NCBI GenBank assembly: GCA_964485695.1
Contig: CAZAKZ010000184.1
Span: 1-9,474, forward strand
Source of the DNA: CAZAKZ01 sp964485695
GTDB lineage: Bacteria; Planctomycetota; JAFGQW01
Length of the DNA: 9,474 bases
Direction of reading: 5' to 3'
Position 1 is the first letter of the stretch. The number at the start of each line of letters is the position of its first letter. Both the position numbers and the translations under genes were made by a program. The notes beneath the pieces were generated by a model. It was not told where the DNA came from. It saw nothing but the letters and a program-made list of their open reading frames with translations, and ran no database searches. Positions 1 to 5,218 of this stretch are shown here, piece after piece.

Positions 1-22
1 TTGAGCGGTTCACAATATAAAG

Positions 23-41
23 CCTCCGGCTCTGCCGGAGG
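23..41. other. Perfect 8-bp GC-rich hairpin with 3-nt loop
   Basis: Seen: CCTCCGGC (23-30), loop TCT, GCCGGAGG (34-41), a perfect inverted repeat in the leader upstream of the sigma factor gene. On the plus strand no T-run follows. On the minus strand it is followed by a T-rich but interrupted stretch (CTTTATATT), so it could end a minus-strand transcript from beyond the window or act weakly in both directions. It could also be one copy of a dispersed GC-rich hairpin repeat. The role is unproven. Confidence 0.4.
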
Positions 42-121
42 ATGAATTACTCTGTCGGATAATGCAAATTCTTCAATAATGGAGCGATCCAAACCTGTCC
101 ACGAAAGGACAAACGACATAC

Positions 122-673
122 ATGCAGACCGATGCGTTCCTGGACCTCGTGAAGAAGGACCGGAGAAAGGCCGGGCAGTGGCTGATCTCCGAGATGGGGA
201 GCCGGATCTGGCGCCTGGCTGGCCAATGGCTGGCCCGGGACGTCGAGGACGGTGTCCAGGAGGTTTTACGTGAAGTGTTCCAGTCGCTGCCCCGGTACCG
301 GGGGAAGGCGGCCCCAACGACCTGGTGTTATCGCATTGCCATGAACACGTTGCTGGATTATCGCAGGCGTCAGGGCCGGACCACGGCCCTCGAGTCGAAT
401 GACGAGACCGCTCTCCGATCCGATACCGTGAGGAAGTTCCAGGAAACCCCCTTCACCCTGCTCAGCAAGGAGGAGCTCCGGAACCGGGTGCGGGAGGCCC
501 TCGAGAGTCTGGACGAGATCCATCGCACGGTGCTCACGCTCCGGTCCTTCGAGAACCTCAAGTACGGAGAGATCGCCGAGGTGCTGGGCGTGCCCGTGGG
601 TACGGTGAAATCGCGGATGGCCACAGCCTCGGCCAGGCTGGCCGAGAAACTGCAGGCCTACATGGAGGCATAG
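122..673 (+). CDS. ECF-type RNA polymerase sigma-70 factor
   Basis: This protein of 183 residues directs RNA polymerase to a specific promoter set in the cytoplasm. Region 2 covers about residues 38-86: an acidic DVEDGVQE segment (40-47), then LPRYRG (56-61), TTWCYRIAMNTLLD (66-79) and an RRRQGR tail (81-86), the usual order for core binding and -10 recognition. A polar linker (about 87-115) leads to region 4 (about 116-180), with a helix-turn-helix around YGEIAEVLGVPVGTVKSRM (148-166) for -35 recognition. The length is normal for the ECF class, and regions 1 and 3 are absent. The ATG at 122 is preceded by a GAAAGGA SD at about 104-110, slightly distant. The gene ends 2 bp before a membrane protein with an anti-sigma-like N-terminus, which is the usual sigma/regulator pairing and suggests post-translational control. 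Family assignment is secure; the regulon is unknown. No convincing autoregulatory promoter was identified in 1-121. Confidence 0.93.
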   Translation: MQTDAFLDLVKKDRRKAGQWLISEMGSRIWRLAGQWLARDVEDGVQEVLREVFQSLPRYRGKAAPTTWCYRIAMNTLLDYRRRQGRTTALESNDETALRSDTVRKFQETPFTLLSKEELRNRVREALESLDEIHRTVLTLRSFENLKYGEIAEVLGVPVGTVKSRMATASARLAEKLQAYMEA

Positions 674-675
674 CC

Positions 676-2154
676 GTGGAGGAAAGACTGTCGGACGTGG
701 AACTCCAGGCCTACCTCGACGGGGAATTGACAGCCGAGGAGGCCCGGGCCGTGGAAGCGCGCCTCGAGACTAGCGAGGCCTGTCGCCGGAAGTACGAGGT
801 CCTGAAGGCGGCGAAGGAGGCTCTGGACCTGGCCGCGCCGGAGGAATCCACACTGCCGGTCGAGGTGGAGGCGCGCCTGGAGCAGGACCTGGACCGCCGC
901 ATGTCCCGCGTCGTGCCCCTCTGGATCCAGGCTTCCCTGGCAGCGGCCGTGATCCTCTTCATCCTGGTTCTCGTCTTCAAGCCGGACGGAGACCGAGAAT
1001 CCAAGGACCACCAGGCCCGGAATCCCCAGGACCAGGTCCTCGTGGCCCGGGCCGAGAATCGCCTCCTGCGCATGACCTTCGTCAAGGAAAAGAAGGCCGC
1101 CACGCTACTCCACGACGTGGTCTTCACCCTGGAGCTGGAACCGAAGCAGAAGACCTTCAACGTGATGCTGCCGGCCCGGGAGCCGGGTCAGTCACCCGAG
1201 GCCCTGGCCGAGGCCGTGGCAAAGGCCATGCCCGAGATGCCCGAGCCCTCGACCCTGCCGCTGGCCGTGGACCTGAAGATCCATACCCCGGCAGGAAGAC
1301 GCTACGAGGGAAGACTGTGCTACCCGAACAACGCCGTGCCATTCGTGGCGCTCACCGGCGTGGGCGGGAAGACGAGCTGGACCTTCCGACTCTCCGACGT
1401 GTTCGTCGCGACCCGTGCTCCCGTGCCCTACATGGTGGCCTGGGAGCGAGCCGGCGGGGACTGGAAGGCGGACCAGATGGAGCTGTTCCGGCGCTTCGAG
1501 GCAGATCCCGTCCCCGTGGAGGGGAAGAAGGACCACCGCTGGGAGCGCTACTACCCCGTCGAGGCGGGCTCGTACAGGCTTGAGGTCACGGTCGCCGGTT
1601 TGTCCAGGCGACATTCATGGCCCGAGGTGAAGGAGCCGCTCCGGGCAGCACTGAATTTCCGGGTATCCGGCGTGGTGGGGGAGTGGGGCCCGGAGGTCGA
1701 GGGACTCAAGCTCCGCCTTGCCGTACCGAACCTGGCCTACCCGAAGGGGAAAGAGTTCCCCATCGTTGTGCAGATCCTCAACTCCGCCAAAATCCCGCGC
1801 CGGTACAACTTCATGGGCACGACCCTGGCCGAGATCCCCCAGCCCTATCACTTCAGGTTCTTCCTCGACGACGACCTCGAGGCCGCCGAGGTCAAAATGA
1901 CCGCTAAGGAGGGCTTCATCTTCTCCGGGCGATACGGCTTTGGCCCGCACCGGCCCGGAACCTTGAAGACCCTGGTGGTGCCCGCGAGCTGGTGGACCCG
2001 GAGCGGAAAGCCGCTGAACGCGGCCGCCGGGCTGTTCAAGCTGCGCTGCCGGTTTCACTTCGAGCCCACCTCCGTACCCGCCGATGATCCGACCTACTGG
2101 ATGGGGGAGCTGGAGGCGCCGCCTGTTCACATTCAGGTCGGATCGGGCGGGTAA
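676..2154 (+). CDS. Putative membrane anti-sigma factor with degenerate zinc-finger N-terminus and large extracytoplasmic domain
   Basis: This 492-residue protein probably holds the upstream sigma factor inactive at the membrane until a signal is sensed outside. Residues 1-45 resemble the zf-HC2/ZAS anti-sigma domain: LSDVELQAYLDGELTAEEA is close to the family pattern. The expected HxxxCxxC zinc site, however, reads R29-x3-S33-x2-C36, so two of three ligands are replaced. One membrane segment lies at about 80-101 (VPLWIQASLAAAVILFILVL). The remaining 390 residues should be extracytoplasmic (N-in topology). They look beta-rich, with an Ig-like-appearing stretch from about 340 onward, but I do not recognise a family. 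The start is GTG at 676, with a GGAGG SD at 664-668 inside the end of the sigma gene and a 7-nt spacer, so the pair is translationally linked. The anti-sigma role is inferred from domain order and context. The sensory ligand is unknown. Confidence 0.82.
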   Translation: MEERLSDVELQAYLDGELTAEEARAVEARLETSEACRRKYEVLKAAKEALDLAAPEESTLPVEVEARLEQDLDRRMSRVVPLWIQASLAAAVILFILVLVFKPDGDRESKDHQARNPQDQVLVARAENRLLRMTFVKEKKAATLLHDVVFTLELEPKQKTFNVMLPAREPGQSPEALAEAVAKAMPEMPEPSTLPLAVDLKIHTPAGRRYEGRLCYPNNAVPFVALTGVGGKTSWTFRLSDVFVATRAPVPYMVAWERAGGDWKADQMELFRRFEADPVPVEGKKDHRWERYYPVEAGSYRLEVTVAGLSRRHSWPEVKEPLRAALNFRVSGVVGEWGPEVEGLKLRLAVPNLAYPKGKEFPIVVQILNSAKIPRRYNFMGTTLAEIPQPYHFRFFLDDDLEAAEVKMTAKEGFIFSGRYGFGPHRPGTLKTLVVPASWWTRSGKPLNAAAGLFKLRCRFHFEPTSVPADDPTYWMGELEAPPVHIQVGSGG

Positions 2155-2211
2155 GAGGGAGCTCACTTCCGCAGCCAGGTCTGTTCAGAAACGTCTTCCT
2201 GTACTGGTCCA

Positions 2212-2234
2212 TGGAGTTTGGGCGACCCACTCCA
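2212..2234. other. Hairpin downstream of the anti-sigma gene
   Basis: TGGAGT (2212-2217) pairs with ACTCCA (2229-2234), and GGG (2220-2222) pairs with CCC (2226-2228) around a CGA loop, with a TT bulge. It lies 58 bp after the stop codon of the anti-sigma gene and could be the 3' end structure of the sigma/anti-sigma transcript. No T-run follows, so an intrinsic terminator is not supported. Confidence 0.3.
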
Positions 2235-2463
2235 GGCCATAACTTCTTTCCATAATCCATGTTAAAATGTTTTCCGGAGAGATGATCCGCAGAGTCCCAG
2301 TAGAACATTAATTGGGTAGCCCGCGTTCGACAACTGAACCTGTTCCCAGTCTGCTGGCCAAATATGAGTTCTTGATTATTTCAGAAAAGACAAACGAATC
2401 TTGTAGGCATAAATATGTTGTAATCTTCCTCGACGAACCTGCGATCGGACCCAGAACCCAAAC

Positions 2464-2478
2464 CGGGTAGCCTACCCG
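2464..2478. repeat. 6-3-6 inverted repeat (possible protein-binding palindrome)
   Basis: CGGGTA (2464-2469), spacer GCC, TACCCG (2473-2478): a perfect inverted repeat with 3-nt spacer, of operator-like size. It shares GGGTAGCC with 2314-2321 and abuts the 10-bp-periodic array that starts at 2478. It could be an operator or a recombinase core site; nothing in the sequence decides between them. Confidence 0.4.
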
Positions 2479-2517
2479 AAATGGGGTGAAATGGAGTGCA
2501 ATCCAGTGTAATATGGC
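2478..2517. repeat. Four imperfect 10-bp tandem units
   Basis: Consecutive 10-mers GAAATGGGGT (2478-2487), GAAATGGAGT (2488-2497), GCAATCCAGT (2498-2507) and GTAATATGGC (2508-2517). The first two differ at one position, the others share the G-x-AAT core, and the first three end in GT. Ten-base spacing places each unit on the same face of the helix, as in cooperative binding arrays or iterons. The array is short and degenerate and could be chance, but it sits beside a palindrome and upstream of the tRNA-like region. Confidence 0.4.
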
Positions 2518-2524
2518 ACGCAAG

Positions 2525-2582
2525 GCCGGATCCGAATGTCCGGCAATAGCAAGCGGTTACGGCCGTGCCGATTTTGCACGGC
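2525..2582 (+). other. Two hairpins resembling tRNA arms upstream of the tRNA relic
   Basis: The first hairpin is GCCGGA (2525-2530) with TCCGGC (2539-2544) around TCCGAATG, reminiscent of a T-arm with a slightly wrong loop. Next comes AATAGCAAGCGGTTACGGC (2545-2563), close to the D-arm text of some Gln or Cys tRNAs. The second hairpin is GCCGTGC (2562-2568) with GCACGGC (2576-2582), loop CGATTTT. No intact tRNA can be folded: the anticodon loop has the wrong size or lacks U33. These may be debris of neighbouring tRNA genes or a coincidence of GC-rich hairpins. The resemblance is by eye only. Confidence 0.3.
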
Positions 2583-2638
2583 GGGGTTTAGGGCACGCCT
2601 CATAACCCGGAGGTCGCAGGTTCGAGTCCCCGCTACCA
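2580..2638 (+). pseudogene. Degenerate initiator-like tRNA-Met (CAT anticodon), arms deleted
   Basis: GGCGGGG (2580-2586) pairs with CCCCGCT (2628-2634) as a 7-bp acceptor stem with one G-U pair, followed by discriminator A and an encoded CCA (2636-2638). The 3' half reads like a bacterial initiator tRNA: anticodon loop CTCATAA (2600-2606, CAT at 2601-2603), then CCCGG, AGGTC, GCAGG and T-loop TTCGAGT (2621-2627). Three parts are broken. The D-arm is almost wholly missing, the 5' strand of the anticodon stem (CACGC) does not pair with CCCGG, and the 3' strand of the T-stem is absent, about 5 nt short of the normal length. At 59 nt it cannot form a standard cloverleaf. A strong terminator lies 12 nt downstream, as expected for a former tRNA unit. 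It may be a decayed tRNA gene or a 3'-half att-site duplicate left by an integrative element. Confidence 0.6.
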
Positions 2639-2649
2639 TGGCAACTCCT

Positions 2650-2684
2650 GAGCGGATAGGTAGTTATGCTTGTCCGCTCTTTTT
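2650..2684 (+). terminator. Strong intrinsic terminator after the tRNA relic
   Basis: Stem GAGCGGATAGGTA (2650-2662), loop GTTA (2663-2666), stem TGCTTGTCCGCTC (2667-2679). This gives 13 pairs including three G-U, the outer seven all Watson-Crick, followed directly by TTTTT (2680-2684). It has every feature of a Rho-independent terminator on the plus strand. It lies 12 nt after the encoded CCA of the tRNA-like sequence, so it probably ended that transcript. It also insulates the ATPase gene downstream. Confidence 0.85.
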
Positions 2685-2906
2685 GTATGGGCGAGCGAAA
2701 CTGGGTGATCGGGTAAAAATTGTGCAAAGTCCTGCTTCGCCCCTGCCCCGAATGAGCGGCAAGCCGGGGAGGTTTGCCCATAAGAGACCATTCTCCGGAA
2801 CATCGATCTCCGAGCAGTTCGCCGGGCTCGAGCCGGACCGAATCGCTCCATATTTATCCATGAACTCTCGGTTGTCACCGCCGGATTTTCATGGTATGTT
2901 TCCTCC

Positions 2907-4076
2907 ATGATCCCGCGCACACGTCACCTGGTCCAGGTCGAACGACTCTTGCGACAGTCGCCGGTGGTGGCGATCATCGGCGCGCGGCAGGTCGGCAAGT
3001 CCACCCTGGCCCGGGCTCTCGTCGAGCAGCGCAAGGGGCCCACGACCTTCTTCGACCTCGAAGATCCCGTGGACATTGGCCGGCTCGAGGATCCGGGCCT
3101 GGCGCTCCGGCCCCTGAAGGGCATGGTGGTTCTCGACGAGATCCAGCGAAAACCCGAACTGTTTCCCTTGCTGCGAGTCCTGGCGGATCGCCACCGGCCG
3201 AAAACGAAATTTCTCGTCCTGGGAAGTGCTTCCCCCGATCTCCTGAAGCAGAGTTCCGAGTCCCTCGCCGGCCGGATCGTGTATTACCCACTTGATGGAT
3301 TCGCCGTGGACGAGGTGGACGAGGTGGGCGTCGAGGCGATGGAGAGGCTCTGGCTCCGAGGGGGGCTCCCGCGTGCTTTCCTCGCCCCGTCGTACCGGCA
3401 GAGCGCCACCTGGCGACGAGGATTCATTCGCACGTTTCTCGAGCGCGACCTGCCCGCTTTCGGAAGCACGATACCGGCGGAAACGCTCCGGCGGTTCTGG
3501 ACGATGCTGGCCCACTACCACGGTCAGACGTGGAATGCGTCGGAGTTCGCGCGCTCGTTCGGGGTCGCCGATACAACGGTTCGCCGGTATCTCGATCTGC
3601 TGACCTCGACGTTCGTGGTCCGGCAACTGAAGCCGTGGTACGCCAACGTCGGCAAACGCCAGATCAAGGCGCCCAAGGTTTACATCGCGGACTCCGGCAT
3701 CCTTCATGCCCTGCTCAACCTCGTCACCCTGCGCGACCTCGAAGCCCATCCGAAACTCGGCGCCTCGTGGGAAGGATTCCTGCTGGGGCAGGTGATCCAG
3801 CGTCTTGCGGCCGATCCGGAAGAGTGCTTCTTCTGGGGAACGCACACGGGCGCAGAGCTCGATCTCCTCGTGGTTCGCGGCCGCCAGCGCCTGGGATTCG
3901 AGTTCAAGAGGACAGAAGCGCCGACCACGACGCGCTCGATGCGGAGCGCCCTCGAGGATCTGCAGCTCACGCGTCTCGACGTCGTGCACGCAGGCCCGCA
4001 TACCTTCCAGCTGGCCGATCGCGTCCGTGCCGTGGCAGCCCGCCACCTGACAACAGAGGTCCGTCCGCTTCGTTGA
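2907..4076 (+). CDS. AAA_14/DUF4143-type ATPase
   Basis: This 389-residue protein belongs to the widespread AAA_14 plus DUF4143 architecture, whose cellular role is poorly known. The opening MIPRTRHLVQVERLL is typical. Walker A is GARQVGKST (25-33), with K31 and S32 for nucleotide binding. Walker B is MVVLDEIQ (73-80), with D77 and E78. A sensor-1-like LVLGSASPDLL follows at 103-113. A winged-helix-like segment spans about 209-270 (NASEFARSFGVADTTVRRYL, then the conserved ADSGILHALL). The C-terminal part has a PD-(D/E)XK-like pattern: E289, E317 and D319 in GAELDLLV, and E332 and K334 in FEFK. Length is normal and no key residue is missing. There is no SD before the ATG at 2907, and no upstream in-frame start, so initiation may be leaderless or inefficient. 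The gene stands alone, convergent to the minus-strand operon. It occurs in chromosomes and accessory DNA alike; nuclease activity is not established for the family. Confidence 0.9.
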   Translation: MIPRTRHLVQVERLLRQSPVVAIIGARQVGKSTLARALVEQRKGPTTFFDLEDPVDIGRLEDPGLALRPLKGMVVLDEIQRKPELFPLLRVLADRHRPKTKFLVLGSASPDLLKQSSESLAGRIVYYPLDGFAVDEVDEVGVEAMERLWLRGGLPRAFLAPSYRQSATWRRGFIRTFLERDLPAFGSTIPAETLRRFWTMLAHYHGQTWNASEFARSFGVADTTVRRYLDLLTSTFVVRQLKPWYANVGKRQIKAPKVYIADSGILHALLNLVTLRDLEAHPKLGASWEGFLLGQVIQRLAADPEECFFWGTHTGAELDLLVVRGRQRLGFEFKRTEAPTTTRSMRSALEDLQLTRLDVVHAGPHTFQLADRVRAVAARHLTTEVRPLR

Positions 4077-4086
4077 GGCGATTGCG

Positions 4087-5202
4087 TTAGCCCAGCCGCT
4101 TCCACGCTTCGTTCTTCTTGAGACCGGACACGTCCTCCCAGGCCGCCTGCGTCCGCGGCTTCAACCTGAGCCGGCCCCGGGTCTTCTCCCAGGTGCCGAC
4201 GGTGGAGGGGCTGACTCCGAGCAGCTGTGAGAACCGGCTTTGAGACAAGCCGAACCGCGCGCGCAGGCGCGCCACGGTTTTCCCGGTGATTGCACGAGGA
4301 CTGGGTTTCACCCGGGGCGATGGCCGCTTGTTACCTTTTTCGGCCGACTTCTTCGGGGCCTGTTCATTCCGGGGACTTATCCTGCGGACCACGCGCACGG
4401 TCCTGACGCCCGATCTGTCCCGGGACTGCCCGTCCGGCCGGGCCGGAGACCGGCTCTTTGTTGTCCGGGCGGGGGTCGGCGCGAGCTCCGGCTCCTCCAC
4501 GTCCAGATCGAGGCCGAAGACCTCCTGCAGGTCGTCCCGAGCGATGCGTTTTCGTTTACTTTCCGTCCCCAGCGCCGCCACGGCCTCCTCGGTCTCGACC
4601 GAGATCAGCTCCTCGTGGTCCACCCCACGGAGCTGGAAGAGCAGTTCCGGCCGCTCGTCCAGCCGCGCGCCGACGCCGTAGAGCACCGCGGCCACGTGCT
4701 TGCACATGACGGCCCAGTCCGGGCAGTCGCACTTGAACCGGATCTCCCTGGGCAGCGGGAAGAGGCCCTGGTCCCGGTCGGTCACCACCTGCATGACCCC
4801 GTCGGAGAGCTTTCCCTGCAGGAGGTCCAGGAGCGAGCCGATCCGGCCCGTGCAGGACTTCTTGAGATCCCTCCATCGCTTCGCCGGTAGCGGCTTCACG
4901 TCCACGGTTACGTTGTAGATCTTGAAGCCGCTCACCATGGCACGGACCTGCCCCGTCTCCACCTCGAGGTGACAGACCGAGCCGTTCCGGACGTAGGTGC
5001 GGCCGCGCGGCAGGCGGTTGGAATAATCGCTGAACTTCTCCAGGTGCGTGCACCAGGCCCCGCCCCAGAACGAGCGCGCGATCTTCCGGCCCTCGATCAT
5101 CACGGGTTGCACGTCGAGGCCCCGCTTCCTGAGCTTATCCATCTCGCGTTGGGCCTTGCGGCGGCGGGTCGCCACCGGCACATAGGGCCGCCAGTGATAC
5201 AT
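4087..5202 (-). CDS. SWIM zinc-finger protein with C-terminal helix-turn-helix
   Basis: This protein has 371 residues. The N-terminus (WRPYVPVATRRRKA, 4-17) and the RSFWGGAWCTHLE block (43-55) are typical of bacterial SWIM proteins that accompany SNF2 ATPases. The SWIM motif is at 158-169: C158-x-C160-x6-C167-x-H169, all ligands present, predicted to bind zinc and contact DNA or protein. Residues about 215-305 form a low-complexity Arg/Lys/Ser/Pro linker, probably disordered and basic. Residues about 309-360 form an XRE-like helix-turn-helix (FGLSQSRFSQLLGVSPSTVG TWEK, 317-340). The ATG at 5202 is chosen because GGGAAGG lies at 5210-5216 with a 7-nt spacer; a GTG at 5226 is possible but would overlap the helicase gene. 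The gene starts 16 nt after the helicase stop and is last in the operon. It ends 10 bp from the convergent ATPase with no visible terminator. The family is sure; the HTH fusion is likely but its target is unknown. Confidence 0.88.
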   Translation of the reverse strand: MYHWRPYVPVATRRRKAQREMDKLRKRGLDVQPVMIEGRKIARSFWGGAWCTHLEKFSDYSNRLPRGRTYVRNGSVCHLEVETGQVRAMVSGFKIYNVTVDVKPLPAKRWRDLKKSCTGRIGSLLDLLQGKLSDGVMQVVTDRDQGLFPLPREIRFKCDCPDWAVMCKHVAAVLYGVGARLDERPELLFQLRGVDHEELISVETEEAVAALGTESKRKRIARDDLQEVFGLDLDVEEPELAPTPARTTKSRSPARPDGQSRDRSGVRTVRVVRRISPRNEQAPKKSAEKGNKRPSPRVKPSPRAITGKTVARLRARFGLSQSRFSQLLGVSPSTVGTWEKTRGRLRLKPRTQAAWEDVSGLKKNEAWKRLG

Positions 5203-5218
5203 TCTCACACCTTCCCTT

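Larger units (their letters stand above)
2155..2906. other. 752-bp gene-poor, relatively AT-rich region containing repeats and tRNA relics
   Basis: No convincing protein gene is visible here. Base composition is clearly more AT-rich than the flanking genes, especially about 2230-2430. It holds a bulged hairpin (2212-2234), a possible weak promoter (AAGACA at 2387-2392, 16-bp spacer, ATAAAT at 2409-2414), an octamer GGGTAGCC present twice (2314-2321 and 2465-2472), a palindrome, a 10-bp-periodic array, hairpins resembling tRNA arms, a degenerate initiator-tRNA-like sequence and a strong terminator. Open frames across it lack SD sequences or read through the tRNA-like part. About 2690-2906 shows only a 10-bp palindrome GGCTCGAGCC (2825-2834) and nothing else I can name. 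The whole looks like a recombination or integration scar; that is inference. Confidence 0.6.

Noticed and set aside
2036..2308. Minus-strand open frame of 90 codons starting MFYWDSAD
   Set aside because: No SD, no recognisable domain, and its end overlaps the anti-sigma gene antisense. Composition outside the overlap is AT-rich and unlike the real genes.
2746..2769. CCCCG...CGGGG inverted repeat
   Set aside because: Only 5 bp with a 14-nt loop and no T-run; expected by chance in GC-rich DNA.
2536..2910. Plus-strand open frame of 124 codons across the tRNA-like region
   Set aside because: Its middle is simply the translation of the tRNA T-arm text (RSQVRVPA-like), a well-known spurious product. 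It has no SD and crosses a strong terminator.
2889..4046. Long minus-strand open frame (385 codons) opposite the ATPase gene
   Set aside because: It is the antisense shadow of a GC-rich gene. The plus-strand frame has intact Walker motifs and DUF4143 features, while this one has none.
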